Positions 1 through 7,921 of a stretch of DNA of 64,000 bases are shown here, one piece after another. Position 1 is the stretch's first letter, and each line of letters starts with the position of its first letter. The stretch is from NCBI RefSeq assembly GCF_000015725.1, contig NC_008825.1, positions 1,984,001 through 2,048,000 of the forward strand, read 5' to 3'. Origin of the DNA: Methylibium petroleiphilum PM1. GTDB taxonomy: Bacteria; Pseudomonadota; Gammaproteobacteria; Burkholderiales; Burkholderiaceae_C. The notes under the pieces are model-generated. The model ran no database searches. It saw only the letters and a program-made list of their open reading frames with translations, and was not told the origin of the DNA. Made by a program: the position numbers and the translations under genes.

Positions 1-3
1 AAT

Positions 4-20
4 GGGAGGGGTCGCCTCCC
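4..20 (+). promoter_or_regulatory. Hairpin enclosing the Shine-Dalgarno sequence of the first gene
   Basis: GGGAGG (4-9) and CCTCCC (15-20) form a perfect 6-bp stem with a 5-nt loop and end directly against the ATG at 21. The GGAGG inside the left arm is the only ribosome binding site candidate, so the stem would hide it. This resembles a translational operator or attenuated start; function is inferred from position only. Confidence 0.5.
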
Positions 21-392
21 ATGAAGCTGAACCTTTACAGCATTGACCATGCGCCCCGTGCACTCCCAATTTGGGAAACGATCCTTGAGGATCTTGGCCG
101 GCCTCCGCCGCACCGTGTCGCACGGGTCCTGGGGGTCGGCTTGAGCACGGTCTACCGATGGAACAAGGCGCGGTCGGCGCCGCGCTCCGCCTGCCTGGCG
201 CTGTACTGGCTGACCCGCTGGGGTCGCTCGGCGGTGCATTGCGCGGCCGTCAACGATGCTACGGCGGCCGTGGGCTACGTCAACGCGCTCCGGCGGGAGA
301 ACGGCGAGCTTCGCGCCCAGCTTGCCCACGTCCTGGCGCTCTCCGACTCTGGCGCTGCCAATGCGCCCCTCCTGGGAGACGGCCGTGGCTGA
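21..392 (+). CDS. Small helix-turn-helix protein of a phage-like element
   Basis: 123-aa protein. Residues about 30-60 look like a helix-turn-helix (VARVLGVGLSTVYRWN), followed by a Trp/Arg-rich segment (LTRWGRS) and a C-terminal coiled-coil-like stretch (LRRENGELRAQL). From memory, similar short proteins occur in filamentous-phage-like prophages of Burkholderiales; that family assignment is uncertain. It probably binds DNA as a regulator of the element. The start at 21 follows a GGAGG motif that is itself inside a hairpin. It lies at the window edge, so the rest of the element would be to the left. Next gene in the same direction is 817-1119, separated by a hairpin-rich gap. Confidence 0.6.
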   Translation: MKLNLYSIDHAPRALPIWETILEDLGRPPPHRVARVLGVGLSTVYRWNKARSAPRSACLALYWLTRWGRSAVHCAAVNDATAAVGYVNALRRENGELRAQLAHVLALSDSGAANAPLLGDGRG

Positions 393-816
393 CCTCCTTC
401 ATCGGATGCCGTGTTCGAAGGGGGGCCCCGCAGGGGGGAGCGCGAAAGCTCCCGGGGGCGGGCAAAGCCCGGTGTGGGGGTGCAACCCCCGCGTGCTGAC
501 GTGCCCTCGGCTAGTGGCTGGTGTTGTAGCGCTGCGGGAGGGTGACCCTGGCAAGCAATCCGAAGGCAGGCCGGGTAGCAGCTGGCCGGACGGACGGGGG
601 TGGGAGACGAGGTACGAGGCGACCGCCCCGGGACGGACGGACAGCGGCGCCCCGGCGACCGCAGGGAGGCGGGGCGGCCGAAGGCCGACCGGCCTAAATT
701 TATTCCTAGGACACTTTAGAACAATGAGTAAACAAAGCCGGCGATCGGCACCCCCCTTCTTCATAGACAGAACGGTGGTGCTAAAGTGATACCACATCAA
801 ACGAAAGGGGGCCCTC
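393..816 (+). other. Hairpin-rich intergenic region of the element
   Basis: A 424-base stretch without a convincing gene. Its left part has three consecutive perfect hairpins (annotated separately). The middle has repeated GGACGGACGG motifs near 588 and 632. The right part turns abruptly AT-richer from about 693 (CTAAA...TTTAG dyad, 694-719). A weak promoter-like pair, TTCATA near 760 and TAAAGT near 781, precedes the gene at 817. The layout resembles the structured intergenic region (origin or packaging signal) of ssDNA phages, but no nicking motif could be recognised. Confidence 0.4.
436..490 (+). repeat. Three tandem perfect hairpins
   Basis: Hairpin 1: GGGAGC (436-441)/GCTCCC (448-453), loop GCGAAA. 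Hairpin 2: CGGGC (459-463)/GCCCG (467-471), loop AAA. Hairpin 3: GGGGGT (476-481)/ACCCCC (485-490), loop GCA. All have perfect stems and short loops within 55 bases. Such clusters occur in filamentous-phage origins and packaging signals, and in some structured RNAs. Confidence 0.6.
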
Positions 817-1119
817 GTGGCGTTCACTGCTCGTCTGCCCGAATCGGTCGAGGCCGATGCCAAAGCCTATGCGGAGTTCGTCGGGGTCAGCATGAATGCG
901 CTCCTGGCGATCGCGCTGCGGGACTACCTCGATGCCCGAATGCCGGATGGCCCGGGTGTGCGCAGGGCGCCCAGGCCCCCTGCCTCGGTCGAAGCGCCCT
1001 CACCGGCCCAGAAACCGGCCTTCAAGGCCCCGGCGAGCCGTTCGGACCCCTGCCCCTGCGGTGCGGTCGATCTGAACGGCCACGCGCTGAAGTGGAAGCA
1101 CTGCCACGGCAAACCCTGA
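817..1119 (+). CDS. Ribbon-helix-helix protein with C-terminal SEC-C-like zinc motif
   Basis: 100-aa protein with a GTG start preceded by a good ribosome binding site (GAAAGGGGG). Residues 1-42 fit a ribbon-helix-helix DNA-binding fold: FTARLPESVEADAKAYAEF, then a second helix NALLAIALRDYL. A Pro/Ala-rich linker (about 48-75) leads to a C-terminal PCPCG...KWKHCHG. This matches the SEC-C zinc-binding motif (C-x-C ... C-H), except that about six residues are inserted between its halves. It is probably a DNA-binding regulator of the element; the target is unknown. It lies 9 bases upstream of the next frame (1129), likely in one transcript. Confidence 0.6.
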   Translation: MAFTARLPESVEADAKAYAEFVGVSMNALLAIALRDYLDARMPDGPGVRRAPRPPASVEAPSPAQKPAFKAPASRSDPCPCGAVDLNGHALKWKHCHGKP

Positions 1120-1405
1120 GGGGGCGTCATGGCTGAGCCCGCGTTCCAAGTTCAGGACGCCTGGGAGCGGATGGCCGATGGCCCCTTCACGCCCTACGAC
1201 CCCTGGGATCGGCTGGCCATGGAGGTGGTCAAGGGTCGCTGGCACCGGGTCCGCTGCTGGCTCTTTGGGTCCGTCGAGGGCGACATATGGCGTCTTCTCA
1301 ACGGTGATCCGCTCTACAGGGCCGCGCACATCGGCGTCGGCTGGGCTTGGGGCCTCGACATCTGGCGCGCAAAGTGGGATTTGCGGCTCAGCTACACGCT
1401 GAGTA

Positions 1406-1442
1406 TGTGGATAAGTGGTATCACGAAACCCCTGGCGGGGTT
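1406..1442. other. DnaA-box-like 9-mer and hairpin at the putative element border
   Basis: TGTGGATAA (1406-1414) is the reverse complement of the consensus DnaA box TTATCCACA. Twelve bases on, AACCCC (1427-1432)/GGGGTT (1437-1442) form a perfect 6-bp hairpin with loop TGGC. Both lie where coding character of the element gene ends, so they may belong to the element end. A single 9-mer can occur by chance. Confidence 0.3.
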
Positions 1443-1544
1443 ATACATTGGCGCGGTTATTCAGGCCATCCCAAGGGTTGATCCAGCCCCTCTCTGGGCC
1501 CCCTCGACACCGCTGATGCGGCGTTCGAGAGCGCTCGCGAACGC

Positions 1545-1793
1545 TCAGATCAACCCGGCAGCGCGCGAGGATGTGGCGATGAACGGCTCAGGGTCTGCCT
1601 CGGGCTCGGCCTCGACGGCGCGATCGAAGGATGCTGCGTCGGCCTCGCCAGGCGTCAGCGTCTGCTTGTCCAGTGGGCGGCAGATGCGACGCTGCAGGCG
1701 GTTCAGGCGATCGGAGTGCTCCATCGCCTGGACCACCGCTTCCGGCTCCATCAACAAAGCGAACGGGTTCGACGTGATCTGGATCGGAAGCAT
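1545..1793 (-). CDS. Conserved small hypothetical protein
   Basis: 82-aa protein starting MLPIQITSNPFALLMEPEAV, with a good AAAGGGA ribosome binding site just upstream (near 1800-1806). The N-terminal half is a probable helix-rich domain (AVVQAMEHSDRLNRLQRRICRPLDK); the C-terminal half is acidic and low-complexity. I recall similar small proteins in Burkholderiales without a known function. It is the first gene on the host side of the putative element border and the last of the minus-strand series from mltG downward. Confidence 0.65.
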   Translation of the reverse strand: MLPIQITSNPFALLMEPEAVVQAMEHSDRLNRLQRRICRPLDKQTLTPGEADAASFDRAVEAEPEADPEPFIATSSRAAGLI

Positions 1794-1834
1794 GCTGTCC
1801 CTTTCGAAGGTGGCGTGGCGATGATCCCAATGTA

Positions 1835-1854
1835 GGCAGGCCGAGTGGCCTGCC
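1835..1854. terminator. 8-bp perfect hairpin between ankyrin gene and small protein gene
   Basis: GGCAGGCC (1835-1842)/GGCCTGCC (1847-1854), loop GAGT. It lies 75 bases beyond the stop of the ankyrin gene. No U-run follows on either strand, so it may stabilise a 3' end rather than terminate by itself. Confidence 0.4.
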
Positions 1855-1928
1855 GTAGTCGTCCCGGCGCCAAATGGCGTGTCGGAATTTGGATGACACG
1901 CTGTCGGGTCGAGACCTCGCCGTGGTCC

Positions 1929-2555
1929 TCAGCGCGCCGGCAAGGCCGCGAGCCGCAACGCGAGCCGTTCGCGTCCGGCCCTCTGCGCCAGGTCGGCCGC
2001 CGTGAGTTCGTTGCGTTCGCGCGCCTGAGGATTCGCGCCGGCAGCCAGCAAGGCGTCGATCAGGTCCTCGCTGGCGTGCAGCACGGCCATCATCAAGGGT
2101 GTGCGTCCGTTCGGCGCCCGGGCATCGACGACGGCACCCTGCTTCAGCAGTAGCTCCAGCACGGGCTGCGAGTTGCCTGCCGCGGCGTAGTGCAGCGGCG
2201 TCCAGCCCGGCGGATCGACGACCGCGCCGCGCTCGATGAGCGCCGATGCCACCTCGGGTTGCCCCTTGAGAGCGGCCACCATCAGCGGCGTCTCGCCCGC
2301 GGTGTTGCGGGCGTTGGGGTCGGTGCCGGGCAGGCGCGCGAGTGTCAGCGCGGCACCGGCGGATTCTGCAAACAGTGCGCGGGAGATGGCGGGTTGGCCC
2401 TTGGGATCGGGCGAATTGGGGTCGAAGCCGAGCGCGACGAGCTTGCGGATCGCCGCACTGTCGTCGCTGACGACGGCTCGGAAAAAGTCGTCGTAAGAGC
2501 CGGCGTTGGCCGAAGAAAATGACAGAGCGACAAGCAGATACAGAAGCTTTTTCAT
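1929..2555 (-). CDS. Exported ankyrin-repeat protein
   Basis: 208 aa. The N-terminus MKKLLYLLVALSFSSANA is a signal peptide, so the protein is probably periplasmic. The rest is about five ankyrin repeats, with recurring motifs such as GETPLMVAALKGQPEVASALIERGA, GWTPLHYAAAGNSQPVLELLLKQGA and GRTPLMMAVLHA. Ankyrin repeats bind partner proteins; none can be inferred here. The gene follows tatD by 8 bases on the same strand and is probably the last gene of the mltG-tmk-holB-PilZ-tatD transcript. Confidence 0.85.
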   Translation of the reverse strand: MKKLLYLLVALSFSSANAGSYDDFFRAVVSDDSAAIRKLVALGFDPNSPDPKGQPAISRALFAESAGAALTLARLPGTDPNARNTAGETPLMVAALKGQPEVASALIERGAVVDPPGWTPLHYAAAGNSQPVLELLLKQGAVVDARAPNGRTPLMMAVLHASEDLIDALLAAGANPQARERNELTAADLAQRAGRERLALRLAALPAR

Positions 2556-2563
2556 GTCATTGA

Positions 2564-3376
2564 TCAGGAGTTTTCAGGCTCCCGCAACTGCACGGCCGGG
2601 CCGAACAGGCGCTCGAAGTTGCGGCTCGTCGCCTCGGCTACGGCCTCGATGGAACAGCCCTTGATCTGCGCCAGTTGCGCGGCGACCAGCGGTACGTAGG
2701 AGGGGTTGTTGGTCTTGCCGCGGTGGGGTGCGGGTGCGAGGTAGGGGCTGTCGGTCTCGATCAGGCAGCGGTCGAGCGGCACTTCGCTCGCCACTTGGCG
2801 CAGTTCGGCAGCGTTCTTGAAGGTCAGGATGCCGGAGAACGAGATCATGAACCCGAGTTCCAGCGCCAGGCGCGCGACCGCGCGGGTCTCGGTGAAGCAG
2901 TGGAAGACACCGGTCACGCCGCCCTCGGGGCCGGCGCCCTCCTCGCGCAAAATCGCCAGCGTGTCGTCGCTGGCGCTGCGGGTGTGGATGATCAGCGGCA
3001 GGCGGCTCTCTCGCGCGGCCCGGATGTGGACGCGAAAGCGCTCGCGCTGCCAGGCCATGTCGGCCACGCTGCGCTCTCCGAGGCGGTAGTAGTCGAGCCC
3101 GGTCTCGCCGATCGCGACAACGCGCGGCTGTGCCGCTAGCGCCAGCAGATCCGCGACACTGGGCTCCCGCACGCCCTCGTTGTCGGGGTGCACGCCGGCG
3201 CTGCACCAGAAGTTGTCGTGCCCCATGGCAAGCGCATGGACGGTGTCGAACTCTTCGAGCGTGGTGCAGATGCACAGGGCGCGATCGACCCGCTCACGCG
3301 CCATCGCAGCGCGGATGGACGGCAAATCGGCCTGCAGTTCGGGGAAGCTCAGGTGGCAATGGGAGTCGACGAACAT
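2564..3376 (-). CDS. tatD: TatD-family metal-dependent DNase/hydrolase
   Basis: 270 aa, usual length for the family. The metal-binding N-terminus DSHCHL, the central GETGLDYYR, H-x-R (IIHTRSASDDTL), HCFTE and the C-terminal TDSPYLAP are all present. The family consists of TIM-barrel metal-dependent phosphoesterases, with 3'-5' exonuclease activity shown for E. coli TatD. Its position between the PilZ gene and holB/tmk/mltG matches the mltG-tmk-holB-pilZ-tatD order common in proteobacteria; which TatD paralogue (TatD or YcfH type) cannot be settled, but this context favours YcfH. Confidence 0.9.
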   Translation of the reverse strand: MFVDSHCHLSFPELQADLPSIRAAMARERVDRALCICTTLEEFDTVHALAMGHDNFWCSAGVHPDNEGVREPSVADLLALAAQPRVVAIGETGLDYYRLGERSVADMAWQRERFRVHIRAARESRLPLIIHTRSASDDTLAILREEGAGPEGGVTGVFHCFTETRAVARLALELGFMISFSGILTFKNAAELRQVASEVPLDRCLIETDSPYLAPAPHRGKTNNPSYVPLVAAQLAQIKGCSIEAVAEATSRNFERLFGPAVQLREPENS

Positions 3377-3466
3377 CGCGGGCAGATTCGTCAGAAGGAA
3401 TTCAGCGGAATGATCGGCGTGGCGCGGGCGGGCCGCCCTCTTCGACTCGGCCGATCCGGCCGCCGG

Positions 3467-3853
3467 CTAGATGGTCTGCGTCGGCTTGGCCGAGGAGATC
3501 GAGGTGCCGAGGATTTCCTCGATCTTGACCTTCAGCAGGCGGGTCTTCTCGTCGGTCGGAAAGCGGACACCGACGCCTTGCGTGCGGCCCCCCGATGCGT
3601 TGGCCGGCGTGACCCAGCCGATCTTTCCGGCCACCGGATAGCGCTGCGGGTCGTCGGGCAGCGAGAGCAGCAGGTAGATGTCCTCGCCGAGCCGGTATTC
3701 GCGCGTGGTGGGCACGAACAGGCCGCCTTCGGCGAACAGCGGGATGTAGGCGGCGTACAGCGCGCCCTTCTCGCGGAACACGAGCTGGATCACGCTCGGG
3801 CGTGCGCTGTTGGCAGCAGCGCTGGCGGGGCCCCGGGCGTTCGATTCGTTCAT
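3467..3853 (-). CDS. PilZ-domain protein (type IV pilus PilZ type)
   Basis: 128 aa. The PilZ fold covers about residues 20-115 (VIQLVFREKGALYAAYIPLF, LGEDIYLLLSLPD, VAGKIGWVTP, GVGVRFP). The N-terminal RxxxR of c-di-GMP-binding PilZ domains is not evident, as in the founding PilZ of type IV pili, which does not bind c-di-GMP. The ATG at 3853 overlaps the holB stop (TGATG), arguing for translational coupling. Holding the position next to holB, it is probably the pilus-biogenesis PilZ protein. Confidence 0.85.
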   Translation of the reverse strand: MNESNARGPASAAANSARPSVIQLVFREKGALYAAYIPLFAEGGLFVPTTREYRLGEDIYLLLSLPDDPQRYPVAGKIGWVTPANASGGRTQGVGVRFPTDEKTRLLKVKIEEILGTSISSAKPTQTI

Positions 3854-4926
3854 CACTTCAGTGTAGCCAATGACGGGCGGCGCGAGTGTTGCGCATCGCC
3901 TTCTTTGCCGGGCCGCAACGCCGCGCGCACCCGCAAGACCAGGGCTTCCACGCCGAGGCCTGCGTTCCATGGATGCTCGGCGTGTCGAGCCGCACGGCGC
4001 AGGTCTGCGGAGCAATCGGTCAGTCGCGCCACGTCGCCGCCGGCCGGCAGGCCGTCGGCCGGGAAGTAGCGGGGCAATGCCCCGACCGCGATCGCCAGTG
4101 CATCGTGGCAGAGCTTCTGCAAGGCATCGATCGCAATCGGCAGCGGCCAGGTCGCCAAGGTGGCGGCCTGGCCTGCCAGCACCTCGCGCGGCAAGCGCAG
4201 CCAGGCCGGTGCATCCACCCCCAACGCGAGCCGCTCGTGCGCTTCCAGCGGCTGGCCGCCAGCCGCCGCCAGCAACACCTCGGGTTGCGCGACCTGCCGT
4301 GCGGCCAGCCAGCCGGCCGCGACATCGGGCGCTGGCAACGGCACGCGCAGGGATTGGCAGCGGCTGCGCACCGTCGGCAGCAGACGCTGCGGCGCGGCGC
4401 TGGCCAGCACGAAACGCGCCCTTCCCGGCGGCTCTTCCAGCGTCTTCAGCAAGGTGTTGGCGCTCGCGGGGTTCATGCGTTCGGCCGGGTAGATCACCGT
4501 CACCTTGGCGCCGCCACGCGACGAAGTCTGCTGGGCAAAGGCCACGGCCGCGCGGACCGCCTCGACCTTGATCTCGCGGCTGGGCTTGGCCTTGCTCTTG
4601 CCGCCCTCGCCGTCGGCGGCCTCGTCGCTCCCCGACCATCCCAGCGCCTCCTGGAGTGCCTCGGGGACCAGGACCATCAGGTCGGGATGGGTGCGAGCCG
4701 CGATCAGCCGGCAGGCCGCACACCCCCGACAGGCGCGGCCACCGGGGCGCGCCGCCGGGTCATCGCCTTCGCACAGCCAGGCCGCCGCCACCGTGAGTGC
4801 CAGCTCGAACTGCCCTACCCCTTGCATGCCGTGCAGCAGCAAGGCATGACCGCGCGTGCCGTGCAGCGCCTGCGCGAGCGGGGCCTCGAGCCAGGGCAGC
4901 AGCCCGTCGTCGGAACTGGCGCTCAC
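3853..4926 (-). CDS. holB: DNA polymerase III subunit delta'
   Basis: 357 aa. AAA+ clamp-loader subunit. A degenerate P-loop ([12 protein letters not shown], near residue 38), a zinc-finger cysteine cluster (CEG...CRGCAACRL) and the delta' region [12 protein letters not shown] are visible, with a C-terminal helical collar domain. The start is set at GTG 4926, which overlaps the tmk stop (TGGTGA); an upstream extension would lie inside tmk. The Lys/Ser-rich insertion [11 protein letters not shown] near residue 125 is a local oddity. Part of the clamp loader with delta and tau/gamma in replication. Confidence 0.9.
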   Translation of the reverse strand: MSASSDDGLLPWLEAPLAQALHGTRGHALLLHGMQGVGQFELALTVAAAWLCEGDDPAARPGGRACRGCAACRLIAARTHPDLMVLVPEALQEALGWSGSDEAADGEGGKSKAKPSREIKVEAVRAAVAFAQQTSSRGGAKVTVIYPAERMNPASANTLLKTLEEPPGRARFVLASAAPQRLLPTVRSRCQSLRVPLPAPDVAAGWLAARQVAQPEVLLAAAGGQPLEAHERLALGVDAPAWLRLPREVLAGQAATLATWPLPIAIDALQKLCHDALAIAVGALPRYFPADGLPAGGDVARLTDCSADLRRAARHAEHPWNAGLGVEALVLRVRAALRPGKEGDAQHSRRPSLATLK

Positions 4927-5570
4927 CAGCCCCGCTCCGCCAGCATGGCTGCGATCTGCACCGCCACCTGGTCGCGCGATTGCGAGGCGTCGATGCGCAC
5001 GAAGCGCTCCGGCTGGGCCTCGAAACGTGCCCGATAGCCGTCGCGTACGCGATGGAAGAAGGCCTCGTCCTGCCGCTCGAAGCGGTCCGGCGTGCGAGCC
5101 GCCACCAAGCGCTGCGCCGCGACAGCCGGATCCAGGTCGAACCACAGCGTCAGGTCGGGTTGGCGCAGCCCGCCGGGGCCGCGCTGTACCCAGCTCTCCA
5201 GCGTGGTCAGCACCGCAAGGTCGAAGCCGCGGCCAGCCCCCTGGTAGGCGAAGGTCGCATCGGTGAAGCGGTCGCACAGCACCACGGCGCCGCGCTCGAG
5301 TGCAGGCGCGATGCACTGCTGCAGATGGTTGCGCCGCGCCGCGAAGATCAGCAGCGCCTCGGTCAGCGCATCCATGCCCTGGTGCAGCACCAGATCCCTC
5401 AGGGTCTCGGCGAGGGGTGTGCCGCCCGGCTCGCGGGTGCGCACGACCTCCAGGCCGCGGCGCTGCCAGCGCTCGGCCACGGCATCGAGGTGGCTCGACT
5501 TGCCAGCGCCGTCGATGCCCTCGAAGCTGATGAAGCGCCCGGACGGCGGCGCGAGGGGGGCGGCGCTCAT
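4923..5570 (-). CDS. tmk: Thymidylate kinase
   Basis: 215 aa, family length. P-loop [14 protein letters not shown] (residues about 15-28), DR[12 protein letters not shown] and the lid/DRF region ([18 protein letters not shown]) are present. It phosphorylates dTMP to dTDP using ATP in the cytoplasm. It overlaps mltG upstream (ATGA) and holB downstream, so the three are translationally coupled. Confidence 0.95.
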   Translation of the reverse strand: MSAAPLAPPSGRFISFEGIDGAGKSSHLDAVAERWQRRGLEVVRTREPGGTPLAETLRDLVLHQGMDALTEALLIFAARRNHLQQCIAPALERGAVVLCDRFTDATFAYQGAGRGFDLAVLTTLESWVQRGPGGLRQPDLTLWFDLDPAVAAQRLVAARTPDRFERQDEAFFHRVRDGYRARFEAQPERFVRIDASQSRDQVAVQIAAMLAERGW

Positions 5571-6580
5571 GGCGCGGCGCCGCGGCCGCCGCCGCGCTGG
5601 TATCGGTTCACGGCCCGATTATGGTCGGCGAGGTTTTCGCTGAACTGGCTGCTGCCGTCGCCCCGGGCGACGAAGTACAGCGCCCGGCTCGTCTCCGGCC
5701 GCACCGCCGCGATCAACGAGGCCTTGCCCGGCATCGAGATCGGTGTTGGGGTCAGGCCCGTGCGCAGGTAGGTGTTGTAGGGCGTGTCGGCCTGCAGGTC
5801 GCGCCGCCGCAGGTTGCCGTCGAAGGCCTCGCCGAGCCCGTAGATCACCGTGGGGTCGGTCTGCAGCGGCATGCCGATGCGCAGCCGGTTCACGAACACG
5901 CTGGCGACCTTGCCGCGGTCTGCCGTCTGGCCCGTCTCCTTCTCGATGATCGACGCCAGCGTCAGGGCCTCTTCGGGGCTCTTCAGCGGCGTGTCGGGCA
6001 TCCGCTCGAGCCAGGCCGCCTCGAGGCGGCGCTGCATCGCGCGGTGGGCACGCTGCAGCACGGCGAGGTCGCTCGCCCCCTTGCTGTAGGCGTAGGTGTC
6101 GGGGAAGAACCAGCCCTCCGGCGATCGGCCCGGTGAGCCCAGCGCCGCCATCACTTCGGCATCGTTCATCGAGGCTGTGTCCGGCTTCAGCGCCTCGGCC
6201 TTCGCGAGCTCGGCGCGGAACTGCCGGAAGGTCCAGCCTTCGATCAGCCGCACGGTGGCCTGGGCCTCGTCGCCGCGCACCATCTTGTTCAGCAGCGCGA
6301 GCGGCGTGGTGCCCGGGCCGATCTCGTAGCTGCCCGCGCGGATCTTGCGCGCTTGGCCGGACCAGCGGAACCACTCGTAGAGCAGCAGCGGCGGCGCGCG
6401 GACCCCTGCGTCGACCCACCCCTGGGCGATCTCGCGTGGCGACGTGCCCGGCTCCACCGACAGCTCGACGCTGGGCGAGGCCAGCGCCAGGGGCTGCGTC
6501 AGCCACCAGGCCGCCAGACCGCCGCCAGCGAACGCCAGCACCAACAGCAGGAACAGCCCTCGCTTCAGTGCGCGCTTCAT
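5567..6580 (-). CDS. mltG: Endolytic murein transglycosylase MltG (YceG family)
   Basis: 337 aa. One N-terminal membrane anchor ([19 protein letters not shown], about residues 10-28), a LysM-like segment and the YceG catalytic domain with SIIEKETG (catalytic Glu), [21 protein letters not shown] and [17 protein letters not shown]. It cleaves nascent glycan strands at the inner membrane and is thought to terminate them. First gene of the minus-strand operon; only 44 bases separate it from divergent ygfZ. Confidence 0.93.
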   Translation of the reverse strand: MKRALKRGLFLLLVLAFAGGGLAAWWLTQPLALASPSVELSVEPGTSPREIAQGWVDAGVRAPPLLLYEWFRWSGQARKIRAGSYEIGPGTTPLALLNKMVRGDEAQATVRLIEGWTFRQFRAELAKAEALKPDTASMNDAEVMAALGSPGRSPEGWFFPDTYAYSKGASDLAVLQRAHRAMQRRLEAAWLERMPDTPLKSPEEALTLASIIEKETGQTADRGKVASVFVNRLRIGMPLQTDPTVIYGLGEAFDGNLRRRDLQADTPYNTYLRTGLTPTPISMPGKASLIAAVRPETSRALYFVARGDGSSQFSENLADHNRAVNRYQRGGGRGAAP

Positions 6581-6624
6581 CGTCGGGAGAGAACTTTCAT
6601 GTCGACGCTGATGATAATCAGGCC

Positions 6625-7596
6625 ATGTCGACCCCTCTCCCCTCCAGCACCTCCGTGGCCGACGGCGCCGTGCGCCTGCTGCACAGCGGAGTGATCCGCG
6701 CGGCCGGTGCCGACGCCGCGAGCTTCCTGCACGGCCAGCTCACCAACGACATGACTGGACTGGGCCTGGGCGAGGCCCGGCTCGCCGCCTACTGCTCGCC
6801 GAAGGGCCGCATGCTTGCGAGCTTCGTGGCCTTCAAGCGCAGCCACGACGAGATCTGGCTGGCCTGCCGCAGCGATGTGCTGCCCGCGACCCTCAAGCGC
6901 CTGCGCATGTTCGTGCTGCGTGCCAAGGCGCAACTGAGCGAAGGGGGCGACGACGCCGTGCTGGTGGGGTTGGCCGGCCGCAGCGCCGCGGCCTGGCTGG
7001 CGCAGGTGCTGCCAGCGGCGGTGAACGGCGCGGTCTGGTCGCGGCATGCGCTGGACGACGCGCTGCTGGTCCGGCTGCCCGACGGCGCTGGCCAGGCGCG
7101 CTGGCTGTGGGCCGGCCCCGCGGCGCAAACCGACGCGGTGCTGAATGCCCTGCCGGCCCTCGCACTGGAGCGCTGGGACTGGCTCGAGGTGCACAGCGGC
7201 GTCGCGCCCATCGTGGCGAACACCGTCGAGGCCTTCGTGCCGCAGATGCTGAACTACGAGCTGGTGGGCGGCGTGAACTTCCAGAAGGGCTGCTACCCCG
7301 GGCAGGAGATCGTCGCGCGCAGCCAGTACCGCGGCACGATCAAGCGCCGCGCCGCGCTCGTGCACGGCGACGCCGCCGCCCTGCCCGGCCAGGAAGTGTT
7401 CTGGAGCGGTGATGACGCCCAACCCAGTGGGCTGATCGCGCTGGCGGCGCCGGCACCCGGCGGCGGGTGGGATGCGCTGGTCGAGCTGAAGCTCTCGGCG
7501 CTCGACGACGGCAGCCTGCACCTCGGCAGCAGCGGCGGCGCCAGGTTGCAGCCGCTGGCGCTGCCCTACGCGGTGCCGCGCGAGAACGCGGCCTGA
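6625..7596 (+). CDS. ygfZ: Folate-binding Fe-S cluster repair protein YgfZ
   Basis: 323 aa. It has the GcvT-like fold and the hallmark KGCYPGQEIVARSQYRG (residues about 222-238), whose Cys is conserved in the YgfZ/IBA57 family involved in maintaining certain Fe-S enzymes via tetrahydrofolate. The ATG at 6625 lacks a clear Shine-Dalgarno sequence, and a -10-like TGATGATAAT ends only seven bases before it, so the message may have a very short or no leader. Divergent from mltG. Confidence 0.92.
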   Translation: MSTPLPSSTSVADGAVRLLHSGVIRAAGADAASFLHGQLTNDMTGLGLGEARLAAYCSPKGRMLASFVAFKRSHDEIWLACRSDVLPATLKRLRMFVLRAKAQLSEGGDDAVLVGLAGRSAAAWLAQVLPAAVNGAVWSRHALDDALLVRLPDGAGQARWLWAGPAAQTDAVLNALPALALERWDWLEVHSGVAPIVANTVEAFVPQMLNYELVGGVNFQKGCYPGQEIVARSQYRGTIKRRAALVHGDAAALPGQEVFWSGDDAQPSGLIALAAPAPGGGWDALVELKLSALDDGSLHLGSSGGARLQPLALPYAVPRENAA

Positions 7597-7603
7597 AGCG
7601 GCG

Positions 7604-7921
7604 ATGCAGGCTGTCTCACCGATGGGGCGGCACGCGCTGTTCATCTATTACCGCGTTCGCGACGTGCACGCCGACGAGTTGATGGCGGCTGCGACGGCAA
7701 TGCAGATCACCCTTCAGGCGGCCCATCCGGCGCTCGATGTGCGTCTGCTGCGCCGGCCTGAAGCGCAGGAGGGTCTGCACACCTGGATGGAGACCTACGG
7801 CCTGCCGCCCGACGCTGATCCGGCTGCGCTGGCGGCCGATGTCGAGCGGGCCGCTCGGGGGCTTGCGCCCTGGCTGGTCGGCGCTCGCCACGTCGAGCAT
7901 TTCGTCGCATGTGCCTCGTAG
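7604..7921 (+). CDS. DUF4936-type small protein
   Basis: 105 aa (99 if the Met at 7622 is used). The core LFIYYRVRDVHADELMAAA and the C-terminal HVEHFVACA match a small uncharacterised family I associate with Burkholderiales; function unknown. It lies 7 bases after ygfZ and overlaps the next gene by 13 bases, so ygfZ, this gene and the NRDE gene probably form one transcript. Confidence 0.75.
   Translation: MQAVSPMGRHALFIYYRVRDVHADELMAAATAMQITLQAAHPALDVRLLRRPEAQEGLHTWMETYGLPPDADPAALAADVERAARGLAPWLVGARHVEHFVACAS

Larger units (their letters stand above)
1129..1824 (+). pseudogene. Chimeric or truncated element gene running into host DNA
   Basis: The start at 1129 has a strong ribosome binding site (GAGGGGGCGTC). 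The first ~90 residues have real-protein character (Trp-rich: VVKGRWHRVRCWLFGSVEGD, GVGWAWGLDIWRAKWDL), but I do not recognise the family. Beyond about position 1405 the frame loses this character. From 1545 it runs antisense through the well-supported minus-strand gene 1545-1793, ending only at 1824. The simplest reading is that the 3' end of an element gene was lost at the element/host junction and the open frame continues by chance into chromosomal DNA. Confidence 0.45.

Noticed and set aside
433-520. CRISPR array
   Set aside because: The repeats here are three unlike hairpins, not identical direct repeats with spacers. No cas genes are in the window.
1381-1470. dif-like XerC/XerD site for filamentous-phage integration
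   Set aside because: I looked for the TAATGTATATTATGTTAAAT-like core at the element border and found no acceptable match.
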